From CAZEDU01 sp964511185 (lineage in GTDB: Bacteria > Myxococcota > Myxococcia > Myxococcales > Myxococcaceae), in the NCBI GenBank assembly GCA_964511185.1, contig CAZEDU010000039.1, positions 1 through 37,743 of the forward strand: 37,743 nt of DNA. The letters run 5' to 3'. The notes under the pieces are model-generated. The model ran no database searches. It was not told the DNA's origin and was given only the letters and a program-made list of their open reading frames with translations. The translations under genes were made by a program, and so were the position numbers. Of this stretch, positions 1 to 8,730 are shown piece after piece (position 1 is the stretch's first letter; each line of letters opens with the position of its first letter).

Positions 1-255
1 CTGAAGGGGAAGTTGAACTGGGTGGATGCTTTGCCTGCGCTTCGATGGCCCGTGCTGTGCCAAGACACGACCGCTTCACGGTGCGCCGTGCCACTCATGG
101 ACGCGCCCAATCCCCCGGCCCGAAACGCGGCACCGCTGGTGGCTTTTCGCTCGAGCGTTCGACAATCCAGCCCCACTGCCCTCCAGGCCCAAGCGCCGTG
201 CGGGATGGGCTATCGGGTTCACTTCAGATGATTTGCGCTGTAGAAGCGCCTCGTC
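1..255. other. Left-edge stretch without a recognised gene
   Basis: I see no convincing coding region, RNA or repeat here. Short open frames exist on both strands but their translations are Arg/Pro/Ala-rich and look like out-of-frame readings of GC-rich DNA. The stretch presumably carries the promoter of the operon starting at 256, but I could not pick out a good -35/-10 pair. Confidence 0.5.
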
Positions 256-873
256 ATGAAGCCGGTCAAGCGCGTCGTTCGAAAGAGCAAGAAGGCCAGC
301 CCGCGCGGCAGGCGTGACCCGGTCGACGCGCTCGATGGAGCGGTCTTTCCGCAGGTGATGCTGGGCAGCGACCGGTCCGGGTCGAAGAGCCGCGTGCGCG
401 AGCTGTCGTGGGCCGAGTTCGACCGCATGGTGCAGTCGCTCGCGCGCTCGATCCGCGACACGTTCAAGCCGCAGGCGGTGGTGGGGCTCGCGCACGGCGG
501 GGTGTTCGCCGGCGGCGCGGTCGCCTCGGCGCTCAAGTGCGACTTCTATCCCGTGCGGATCAGCCGCCGCAGCCGGGACCGCGTCGAGCGCGCGCGGCCC
601 AAGCTGTCGGGCACCATGCCGAAGGAGCTCAAGGGGCTGCGCGTGCTGGTGGTCGACGACGTCGCCGTCTCGGGCGACACGCTCGAGCTCGCCTGCGAGC
701 TGGCGCGCAAGCGCGGCGTCAAGCAGGTGAAGACCGCCTCGCTCTTGCAGCGCGAAGGGGGCTTCGAGCCCGACTTCAGCGCGATGAAGACCTCCGACCT
801 GGTGGTGTTCCCCTGGGACTACGAGCAGGTGGTGCAGGAAGGGCGATTCGACGTCGACCCGAGCAAGGCTTAG
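256..873 (+). CDS. Phosphoribosyltransferase family protein
   Basis: A 205-aa protein of the type I phosphoribosyltransferase fold. The PRPP-binding loop is clear at residues 129-142 (VLVVDDVAVSGDT: hydrophobic strand, two acidic residues, then the SGDT phosphate loop). A further conserved strand is seen at 75-83 (VVGLAHGGV). The first 30 residues are Lys/Arg-rich and probably disordered. The substrate cannot be told from sequence; the closest general pattern is the xanthine/hypoxanthine or PyrR-like group, so I give no symbol. The gene is first in a tight + strand operon: selB starts 12 nt after its stop. Neither flanking gene hints at a purine salvage role. Confidence 0.85.
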   Translation: MKPVKRVVRKSKKASPRGRRDPVDALDGAVFPQVMLGSDRSGSKSRVRELSWAEFDRMVQSLARSIRDTFKPQAVVGLAHGGVFAGGAVASALKCDFYPVRISRRSRDRVERARPKLSGTMPKELKGLRVLVVDDVAVSGDTLELACELARKRGVKQVKTASLLQREGGFEPDFSAMKTSDLVVFPWDYEQVVQEGRFDVDPSKA

Positions 874-885
874 CGCCCAGACGGC

Positions 886-2739
886 ATGATCATCGGCACG
901 GCGGGACACGTCGACCACGGAAAGACGAGCCTGGTGCGCGCGCTCACCGGCATCGACACCGACCGTCTGCCTGAAGAGAAGCGCCGCGGCATCACGCTCG
1001 AGCTGGGATTCGCGCACCTGGCCCTCCCTTCGGGACAGGTGGCGGGCGTGGTGGACGTGCCCGGCCACGAGCGCTTCGTCCGCACCATGGCGGCGGGCGC
1101 CGGCGGCGTCGACGTGGTGGTGCTGGTGGTCGCCGCGGACGAAGGCGTCAAGCCGCAGACCCGCGAGCACTTGGACATCTGCCGCCTGCTCGGCGTGCGC
1201 CGAGGCGTCGTCGCGCTCACCAAGGCGGACCTGGTGACCGAGCGCGCATGGGAAGAGCGGACCCAAGCGCTGGCCGAGCTGACCCAGGGCACCTTCCTCG
1301 AAGGCGCGCCCGTCGTCCCGTGCTCGTCGAAGACGGGGGCGGGGCTCGAGGCGTTGAAGGCGGCGCTCGACGCCGCGTGCCGCGCGCTCGCCGAGCGCGC
1401 CAGCGACGGGCCGCTCTTTCTGCCCATCGACCGCGCCTTCACGCTCAAGGGCCACGGCACGGTGGTGACCGGCACGCTCTTGTCGGGCGCGCTGCGGGTC
1501 GACGAGCCCACCGCGCTCGTCCCGGGCGGAGTGTCGCTGCGCGCGCGCGGCCTGCAGATTCACGGCAAGCCCGTGACGGTGGCGACCGCGGGCCAGCGCG
1601 TCGCGGTGAACGTTTCCGGCGTCGACGTCGACGCGGTCCGGCGGGGCATGGCGCTGGTGCGCGCCGGCGAGGTGGAGGCCACCTCCGCGATGTACGTCGC
1701 GCTGGAGCTGCTCCCGTCCGCGCCCCGCGCGTTGCCGCGCCGCGCGCGCGCGATGCTGCACTTGGGCACCGCGCAGGCGCTCGCCGCCGTGTCGCTGGTG
1801 GGCGGGGAGCTCGCGCCGGGGCAGCGGGGGCTGGCGCGGGTGACGGTGCCCTCGCCGGTGGCGGCGCTGGCGGATCAACGCTTCATCCTCCGCGGCCGGA
1901 CGCTCGCCGGCGGCCGGGTGCTGCTCCCGCACGCGCCGGGCCGAAAGAAGCTCCGCGCCGAGTGGCTGACGCCGCTGCTCTCGGACGACCCGCGCGCGCG
2001 CGTCGCGTTGCTGCTTCAGCTCGCGGGCTACCAAGGCCTCACCGAGGCGGCGCTCTTCGCCCAGAGCGGCTTGGGCCGCGGCGCGTTGCGCGCGCTCGTC
2101 GCGGCGTGCCAGCAGGAAGGCCTATGCCACGCGCTCGCCGGCGAGCCGCCGCTCTTCGTGCACGCCGAGCGCTTGGGGCAGCTCGAGCGCCGCTTGCGCA
2201 CGGCGTTGAAAGCCGGCGGGCAGAGCAAGGAGTCGCTCCGGCAGAGCGCGGGAGCGCCCGGCGAGCGGGTGTTCGCGCACGTGCTGTCGACCTGGGTGGC
2301 GCGCGGCGAGGCGCACTTCGAAGGCGAGCGCGTGGTGCTCGGCGCGACCGCGCAGGCCGCGCCGCTCGACGCGCGCGCGCAGGCCATTGGGGCCGAGCTG
2401 GACAAGGCGGCCCTGGCGCCGCCCACCGTCTCCGAGCTGGCGACGCGCCTGCGCTCGAGCCCCGCCCAGGTGGTGGCCTCGCTCCAGGCGCTGGTGGCGC
2501 GCGGGGCCGCGGTGAAGGCGAGCGAGGAGCTGTACTTCGCGTCCGGCGCGGTGAAGGCGCTCGAGCAACGGCTGGTCGCCTATCTGCTCGCCCGGCGAGA
2601 AGTCACCACCCAAGCCTTCAAAGAGCTGGTCGGGCAGAGCAGAAAGTTCACCATCGCCTTGTCCGAGTACTTCGACCGCGAGAAAGTCACCCTGCGCGTG
2701 GGTGACAAGCGCGTGCTGCGGAAAGGCGCGAGGGACTAG
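886..2739 (+). CDS. selB: Selenocysteine-specific translation elongation factor SelB
   Basis: SelB is the cytoplasmic GTPase that delivers Sec-tRNA to UGA codons marked by a SECIS hairpin. The 617-aa length fits bacterial SelB. GTPase motifs are complete: GHVDHGKT at 7-14, switch I around 30-40 (EEKRRGITLEL), DVPGHERF at 57-64 and TKAD at 112-115. EF-Tu-like beta-barrel domains follow, then a C-terminal third with winged-helix-like segments that in this family bind the SECIS RNA; the last about 60 residues (ending in VTLRVGDKRVLR) match the usual SelB end. EF-Tu or IF2 is unlikely because of this C-terminal extension and the SelB-type switch I. No selA, selD or selC was found in the window, and no selenoprotein was recognised. 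The stop is only 2 nt before the next gene, implying co-transcription with the regulator. Confidence 0.95.
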   Translation: MIIGTAGHVDHGKTSLVRALTGIDTDRLPEEKRRGITLELGFAHLALPSGQVAGVVDVPGHERFVRTMAAGAGGVDVVVLVVAADEGVKPQTREHLDICRLLGVRRGVVALTKADLVTERAWEERTQALAELTQGTFLEGAPVVPCSSKTGAGLEALKAALDAACRALAERASDGPLFLPIDRAFTLKGHGTVVTGTLLSGALRVDEPTALVPGGVSLRARGLQIHGKPVTVATAGQRVAVNVSGVDVDAVRRGMALVRAGEVEATSAMYVALELLPSAPRALPRRARAMLHLGTAQALAAVSLVGGELAPGQRGLARVTVPSPVAALADQRFILRGRTLAGGRVLLPHAPGRKKLRAEWLTPLLSDDPRARVALLLQLAGYQGLTEAALFAQSGLGRGALRALVAACQQEGLCHALAGEPPLFVHAERLGQLERRLRTALKAGGQSKESLRQSAGAPGERVFAHVLSTWVARGEAHFEGERVVLGATAQAAPLDARAQAIGAELDKAALAPPTVSELATRLRSSPAQVVASLQALVARGAAVKASEELYFASGAVKALEQRLVAYLLARREVTTQAFKELVGQSRKFTIALSEYFDREKVTLRVGDKRVLRKGARD

Positions 2740-2741
2740 CC

Positions 2742-4170
<1,429 letters not shown>

Positions 4171-4172
<2 letters not shown>

Positions 4173-4196
4173 GGGCTTTCGCGGAGGGCTTTCGCG
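4171..4196 (+). repeat. 13-bp tandem duplication after the regulator stop codon
   Basis: The 13-mer GAGGGCTTTCGCG occurs twice in perfect tandem (4171-4183 and 4184-4196), beginning within the stop codon of the response regulator. It lies about 130-155 bp upstream of the predicted pxr start, so it may be simple slippage or part of the upstream control region. Confidence 0.8.
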
Positions 4197-4201
4197 CGCT
4201 T

Positions 4202-4239
4202 CATTTCAACTTTGAACGATGCCTTTCAAGGGTGAAATG
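4202..4239 (+). promoter_or_regulatory. Dyad upstream of the sigma-54 promoter, possible enhancer-binding site
   Basis: A perfect 7-bp inverted repeat, CATTTCA (4202-4208) and TGAAATG (4233-4239), encloses a second one, TTGAA (4212-4216) and TTCAA (4225-4229). Its centre is about 108 bp upstream of the predicted pxr start. Dimeric NtrC-type activators commonly bind dyads at this distance, so it is a candidate site for the adjacent regulator. That role is inferred from position and symmetry only. Confidence 0.5.
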
Positions 4240-4301
4240 TGCGCGGGGGTGGGCTCGAGGCTAACTCGTTCGAAAGACGAGACCGCCTGGTTGGAGCCGC
4301 G

Positions 4302-4317
4302 TGGCATGCGAACTGCT
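4302..4317 (+). promoter_or_regulatory. Sigma-54 (-24/-12) promoter of the pxr RNA
   Basis: TGGCATGCGAACTGCT has the invariant GG (4303-4304) and GC (4315-4316) with exactly ten bases between them, and most of the consensus TGGCAC-N5-TTGC. It points on the + strand into a non-coding stretch, placing transcription start near 4328. It lies 130 bp behind a sigma-54 activator gene and in front of a structured RNA, which makes a chance match unlikely. Confidence 0.8.
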
Positions 4318-4327
4318 TAACGTCTCC

Positions 4328-4448
4328 GCGGGTGTTGATGAATCGAAGCTGAAGGTGGTCCCCCCCCACCCCTTCAGTCAGGCGTCGCACTCTCAGTGAG
4401 AAGACCCGCGGCTCGACGCCAATTCCGGCGCCGGGCCGCCTTCTTTTT
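4328..4448 (+). ncRNA. pxr: Pxr-like developmental small RNA
   Basis: A non-coding, highly structured stretch of about 120 nt between a sigma-54 promoter and a T-run. Stem-loop 1 has arms CTGAAGG (4349-4355) and CCTTCAG (4371-4377) plus an inner GGT/ACC pair, and displays eight cytosines (4360-4367) in the loop. A second stem can form between GGCGTCG (4381-4387) and CGACGCC (4414-4420), with a small CACT/AGTG hairpin inside. The 3' end is GC-rich and runs into TTCTTTTT (4441-4448). Pxr of Myxococcus xanthus is a sigma-54-dependent small RNA that blocks fruiting-body development while nutrients last, contains a functionally critical run of seven cytosines, and lies beside an NtrC-like regulator gene. 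Location, promoter type, size and C-rich loop all agree. Both ends are predicted. I identified it by these features, not by alignment. Confidence 0.8.
4410..4448 (+). terminator. Predicted intrinsic terminator of pxr
   Basis: Within 4409-4438 a hairpin can form in which CGGC pairs with GCCG and CGCC with GGCG around an AATTCC loop. It is followed by CC and TTCTTTTT. It shares bases with the second pxr stem, so the two folds compete. Transcription would stop just before the stop codon of the convergent lipoprotein gene. Confidence 0.55.
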
Positions 4449-4458
4449 GGGGCCCTTT

Positions 4459-5355
4459 TCAGCGCAGCCGGAGGTTGCCGGTCCACACCGGGCGCTCGGG
4501 GCCAGCGCCCCACTGCCGGGCGGGCTCTTCGAGCGACACGTAGACTTCCCAGCCCTGCAGCGTGACGTCGGCCCGGTTGCGCGCGAGCGCGGTCAGCTGG
4601 GCTTCGTCGTCGAGGAGGCGCTCGAGCACCGCGGCGGGGACGTGGCCCGAGCGGTTGGAGGTGTCGAACGCGCACTGGGCGGTGAGGGTGTTGGCGCCGG
4701 CCTTGCCGCGCAGCCACACCAGCACCGACGTGTCCGCGCCGCCGCCCAGCCAGGTGACGGTCAGGCCGCCGGCGCGGTCGAGCTCGGGGACCACGCCAGG
4801 CGTGAAGAGGGGCGAGGTGATTTCCACCGACTCGGGCGCCGCCAGCGTCATCGAGAACGGCGGAACGATGTCGCCCGTGGTCGACACCGTGAGCGGGTCG
4901 TCTCCGCCGAAGAACGGCGCCGGGCTCGTCCACACGTACCAGCCGTCCTGGCGGGGCGAGAGCGACAGGTCCTGCGCGCCGCCTTCGACCTCGAGCAGGC
5001 CCGCGTGGGGGTGGGCCGCCGGGCTCGGCTCGGTGGCCGGGGCACACGCTTCGATTTCGCACGGCCCCAGGCGGGTGAGCGGGCAGCGGCCGCGGCGGAC
5101 GAAGCCGGCCATCACCGAGGTGCCTTCCGGGCTGCTGCGCACGTTCACCCCACCGCGGCCCTGGTAGGGGATGGCGGCGCCTTGAGGCGCGGGGGCCGGC
5201 ATCACGCCGACCTGCGCCGAGCTGGTCGACTCCGGCTCGCTGCGCTCGGGGAGGGTGGCGTTGATGCGCGGCGCCGAGCCTTCGATGCCGCAGGACACCA
5301 GCGACGCGGCGAAGGAGATGATCAGAACGGGCTGGATGATCAGAGCGGACTTCAT
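4459..5355 (-). CDS. Hypothetical lipoprotein
   Basis: A 298-aa protein without a family I recognise. I chose the ATG at 5355 because it opens a standard lipoprotein signal (MKSALIIQPVLIISFAASLVSC) with the lipobox LVSC at about 19-22; the longer frame adds 13 residues before the signal. The mature part starts with a Ser/Glu/Pro-rich linker and continues with beta-rich sequence, several scattered Cys residues (CPLTRLGPCEIEAC) and Trp-rich stretches, suggesting one or two extracellular beta-sandwich domains. It is convergent with pxr, whose terminator ends about 10 bp from this stop codon. It lies downstream of the nuo operon on the same strand but behind a hairpin, so is probably transcribed separately. 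Confidence 0.75.
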   Translation of the reverse strand: MKSALIIQPVLIISFAASLVSCGIEGSAPRINATLPERSEPESTSSAQVGVMPAPAPQGAAIPYQGRGGVNVRSSPEGTSVMAGFVRRGRCPLTRLGPCEIEACAPATEPSPAAHPHAGLLEVEGGAQDLSLSPRQDGWYVWTSPAPFFGGDDPLTVSTTGDIVPPFSMTLAAPESVEITSPLFTPGVVPELDRAGGLTVTWLGGGADTSVLVWLRGKAGANTLTAQCAFDTSNRSGHVPAAVLERLLDDEAQLTALARNRADVTLQGWEVYVSLEEPARQWGAGPERPVWTGNLRLR

Positions 5356-5407
5356 GGGCGCGCTCGAATAAGAGACGCGCTCGGTCGCCGTCAAACCCGG
5401 GCTGAAA

Positions 5408-5433
5408 CCGGGTGGTGACAGAAGACCACCCGG
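5408..5433 (-). terminator. Hairpin after nuoN, probable end of the nuo operon
   Basis: CCGGGTGGT (5408-5416) and ACCACCCGG (5425-5433) form a perfect 9-bp stem with an 8-nt loop, 8 bp past the nuoN stop codon. Only a short TTT follows on the minus strand, so it may be a weak intrinsic terminator or a 3'-end stabiliser. Confidence 0.6.
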
Positions 5434-5440
5434 CGAGGCC

Positions 5441-7027
5441 TCAGCGGCCCAGAATCAAAGGCGCGCGCGAGAGCCACTCGGACACGGTGCCCGGCAGCAC
5501 GCCCAGCGCGATGACGCCGATGGCCGAGAGCACCAGCGCCAGCTCCGTCGTCCACTGGCGCTCGGGCGTGGTCGCGCCCTCGAGCGAGGGCCGCATGAAC
5601 ATGTAAACCACCACGCGCAGGTAGTAGTAGATGCCGGCCGCGCTCGAGAGCACGCCGACGACCGCCAGCCCGATGAGGCCCGCGTCGACCGCGCTGCGGA
5701 AGATGAGCAGCTTGCCCATGAAGCCCACGGTGGGCGGGATGCCGCCGAGCGACAACATGAACGCGGCCATCGCCACCGCCCAACCCGGGCGCCGCTGCGC
5801 GAGCCCCGCGAACCGGTCCAGGTCCCAGCCCAGGCCCTTCTCTTCGTCCTCCCGGCGCTCGAGCGCGGCCACCGTGGCGAACGCGCCGATGGCGCTCACC
5901 GTGTACGCGAGCAGGTAGAAGACGATTCCCTTCAGCGCGTCGGCGAGCTGCGGCGTGCCGCCGGTGAGCAGCGGGCTGGCCTGGAGCACGCCGAGCTTGC
6001 CTTCTTCTCCACCGCCGCGCGCGAACATCGCCGCCACGCCGACCAGCACGTAGCCGGCGTGCGCGATGGAGGAGTACGCCAGCATGCGCTTGACGTTGCG
6101 CTGCGGCAGCGCGAGCAGGTTGCCGACGATCATCGTCAGCGCGGCGAGCGCGGCGAAGAACGACACCGACAGGCTGGGGTCGATGCTCTGACCGAGCGCG
6201 AGGAACACGCGCACCAGCGCGCCGAACGCCGCCGCCTTCACGCCCGCGCTCATCAGCGCGGTGATGGGCGTGGGCGCGCCCTCGTACACGTCCGGCGTCC
6301 ACATGTGGAACGGCACCGCCGCCACCTTGAACGCCAGCCCCGCGCCGACGAAGAGCAGGCCCAGGTAGACCAGCGCCGGCTGCTCGTTCACCGCCTGGGC
6401 GATGCGCGGGCCCAGGTCGGCCAGGTGGGTGGTGCCGGTCGCGCCGTAGAGCAGCGCCGCGCCGTAGAGCAGCAGCGCGGCCGAGAACGCGCCGAGGATG
6501 AAGTACTTGAAGCCCGCCTCCGCCGGCCGCGCGCCGCGGCGCAGGTACGCGGTCAGCGCGTACGTGGCGATGGAGAGCACCTCCAGGTTGACGAACAGGG
6601 TGATGAGCTCCGCCGACATCGCGAGCAGGCTCATGCCGGCGGCGCCGAACAGCACCAAGGCGTAGAACTCGCCGCGCTCGGCGTTGCGGTGCTTCAAAAA
6701 GCCGCTCGCCACCAAGCACGCGAGCAGCGTGGCGACGCAGACCACCACGGTGAGGAACGACGAGAACGGGTCGAGCACCGCGAAGCGCTGCAGCACCTCG
6801 CGCGCGGGCTCGAAGCCGTTGGAGAGCGCCACGCCGCCGGCGATGACCGAGGTGACGCTGGCGAGCACCGGCTGGTAGGCGCGGTTCGCCGTCGAGAGGA
6901 ACACCTCGGACAGCAGGAGGAGGATGGCGCCGATCATCAACACCAGCGCGGGCAGCACGGGCACCAGGTCGGCCGCCGAGACGGTCGGCGTGGACAACTG
7001 CGCGAAGAGCACGGGGAGAGCGGTCAT
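5441..7027 (-). CDS. nuoN: NADH-quinone oxidoreductase subunit N
   Basis: A 528-aa inner-membrane antiporter-like subunit of respiratory complex I, part of the proton-pumping arm. The sequence is a long series of hydrophobic helices with the family pattern: conserved Lys and Pro residues in helices, the YSSIAHAGYVLVGVAA segment, and a GG(I)PPTVGFMGK motif near residue 420. I chose ATG 7027 (MTALPVLFAQ), 5 nt after the nuoM stop. A GTG at 7036 overlapping that stop is an equally possible start. It is last in the nuoE-F-J-K-L-M-N operon and is followed by a hairpin. Confidence 0.95.
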   Translation of the reverse strand: MTALPVLFAQLSTPTVSAADLVPVLPALVLMIGAILLLLSEVFLSTANRAYQPVLASVTSVIAGGVALSNGFEPAREVLQRFAVLDPFSSFLTVVVCVATLLACLVASGFLKHRNAERGEFYALVLFGAAGMSLLAMSAELITLFVNLEVLSIATYALTAYLRRGARPAEAGFKYFILGAFSAALLLYGAALLYGATGTTHLADLGPRIAQAVNEQPALVYLGLLFVGAGLAFKVAAVPFHMWTPDVYEGAPTPITALMSAGVKAAAFGALVRVFLALGQSIDPSLSVSFFAALAALTMIVGNLLALPQRNVKRMLAYSSIAHAGYVLVGVAAMFARGGGEEGKLGVLQASPLLTGGTPQLADALKGIVFYLLAYTVSAIGAFATVAALERREDEEKGLGWDLDRFAGLAQRRPGWAVAMAAFMLSLGGIPPTVGFMGKLLIFRSAVDAGLIGLAVVGVLSSAAGIYYYLRVVVYMFMRPSLEGATTPERQWTTELALVLSAIGVIALGVLPGTVSEWLSRAPLILGR

Positions 7028-7032
7028 GGCCG

Positions 7033-8730
7033 TCACGGGTTGGGGAGGGCGGGAGCGAGCGCGCCGGTGGGGTTGAGGCGCAGGGGTTGCCGCTCCCGGA
7101 GGCGGGTGGGGCGGTTCTCGAGCGCGGGCAGCGGCGCGACGACCATCTTCACGCGCTCGGTGACCTCGCCGTTCTTGCCGACCTGCGCGCGCGCCACGAA
7201 GCGCTCCACCGGTTGGGCGAGGCGGTCGAGGAACGGCTGGGGCCTCAGGCCCATGACGAAGATGAGCACCACCAGCGGCGCGACGGTCACCAGCTCGCGC
7301 AGGTTCAGGTCGGTGAGCCCGTGGTTTTCGCGCTGGGTGACTTCGCCGAAGAACACGCGCTGCGCCATCCACAGCATGTACGCGGCGCCCAAGATGACGC
7401 CGGTGGTGGCGAGCGTCGGCACCCAGAGCGGGTAGTCGCCCTTGAACGCGCCGAGCAGCACCAGGAACTCGCCGACGAAGCCGTTGGTGCCCGGCACCGC
7501 CACCGACGAGAAGGTGACGATGAGGAAGGTGGCGGCGAACACCGGCATCACCTTGGCGATGCCGCCGTACTCGCTCATCAGGCGCGCGTGGCGCCGCTCG
7601 TAGACGAGGCCGAAGAGGAGGAACAGCGCGCCGGTCGACACGCCGTGGTTGAGCATCTGGTACGCGGCGCCCGAGGCGCCCTCGGCGGAGAAGGCGAGCA
7701 TGCCGAGCATGCAGTAGCCCAGGTGCGAGACCGAGGAGTAGGCGATGAGCTTCTTGATGTCGCGCTGGGCCAGGCACATCAAGGCGCCGTACACGATGCC
7801 GATCACCGCCAGCACCGAGAGCGCCATGCGCCACTCGTGCGCCTGCGCGGGGAAGAGCGGAATCGCGTAGCGCCAGAAGCCGAAGGTGCCCATCTTCAGC
7901 ATCACGCCGGCGAGCACCATCGAGCCCGCCGCCGGCGCCTGCACGTGCGCGTCCGGCAGCCAGGTGTGCACGGGGAACATCGGCACCTTGATGGCGAACG
8001 CGAGCGCGAAGGCGAGGAACAGGTACGGCCCGTAGGTCTTCAGCGCGGTGGCGACCGGCCCCATCGCGCAGTCGGGGTTGTTGGTGCAGGCGCCCAGCTC
8101 GCGGTTCGCGTCGAGCAGCGCGTTGAAGATGGCCGCGTAGTCGAACGAGCGCGGGCCGGAGGGCTGCGCGAGGAAGTAGACGGCGAGGATGGCGACCAGC
8201 ATCAAGAGCGAGCCGGCCAGCGTGTAGATGAAGAACTTCATCGCCGCCTTCTGCCGCTCCTCCGAGCCCCACACCCCGACCAGCAGGTACATGGGGATGA
8301 GCATCGCCTCCCAGAAGATGTAGAAGAGGACGATGTCGAGCGCGCCCAGGGCGCCGAGCATCGCGGTCTGCAGGAAGAGCAGCGCGATGTGGAACTCCTT
8401 CACCCGCTCGGTGATGTACGTCCACGACGCGAGCACGAGCAGCGGGCCCAAGATGCCGGTGAGCAGCATGAGCGAGACGGCGAGCCCGTCGACGCCCACG
8501 TGGTAGGAGATGCCGAGCTCGTCCGACCAGCGCGCGCGGAACTCGTGCTGGAACTCCGCGCCCGCGGGGTCGAACTGCAGGTAGAGGTACGCGGAGAAGC
8601 CCAGCGTCACCAGCATGCCGAAGAGCGTGATGGCGCGGATGAGCGCCTTCTCGCTCGAGGGGAAGAGCAGCACCAGCGCGGCGAAGAAGACCGGCGCGAA
8701 GATGACCAGGTTCACCAGTTGCTGACTCAT
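7033..8730 (-). CDS. nuoM: NADH-quinone oxidoreductase subunit M
   Basis: A 565-aa antiporter-like proton-channel subunit of complex I. About 14 transmembrane helices are visible. Family signatures include KVPMFPVHTWLPDAHVQAPAAGSMVLAGVMLKMGTFG with the conserved Lys, LIAYSSVSHLGYCMLG, and the early Glu-bearing WEAMLIPMYLLVG segment. The last about 60 residues are hydrophilic and Arg/Pro-rich, a tail slightly longer than usual. The start ATG overlaps the nuoL stop by 4 nt, indicating translational coupling. Confidence 0.96.
   Translation of the reverse strand: MSQQLVNLVIFAPVFFAALVLLFPSSEKALIRAITLFGMLVTLGFSAYLYLQFDPAGAEFQHEFRARWSDELGISYHVGVDGLAVSLMLLTGILGPLLVLASWTYITERVKEFHIALLFLQTAMLGALGALDIVLFYIFWEAMLIPMYLLVGVWGSEERQKAAMKFFIYTLAGSLLMLVAILAVYFLAQPSGPRSFDYAAIFNALLDANRELGACTNNPDCAMGPVATALKTYGPYLFLAFALAFAIKVPMFPVHTWLPDAHVQAPAAGSMVLAGVMLKMGTFGFWRYAIPLFPAQAHEWRMALSVLAVIGIVYGALMCLAQRDIKKLIAYSSVSHLGYCMLGMLAFSAEGASGAAYQMLNHGVSTGALFLLFGLVYERRHARLMSEYGGIAKVMPVFAATFLIVTFSSVAVPGTNGFVGEFLVLLGAFKGDYPLWVPTLATTGVILGAAYMLWMAQRVFFGEVTQRENHGLTDLNLRELVTVAPLVVLIFVMGLRPQPFLDRLAQPVERFVARAQVGKNGEVTERVKMVVAPLPALENRPTRLRERQPLRLNPTGALAPALPNP

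Noticed and set aside
76..2034. Long minus-strand open frame opposite the first two genes
   Set aside because: Its composition (Arg/His/Ala-rich, no motifs) is that of an antisense frame of GC-rich selB, which is clearly coding on the plus strand.
5441..8425. A single 994-aa nuoN protein
   Set aside because: The upstream half is an out-of-frame reading of nuoM; the NuoN sequence begins at 7027 (or 7036).
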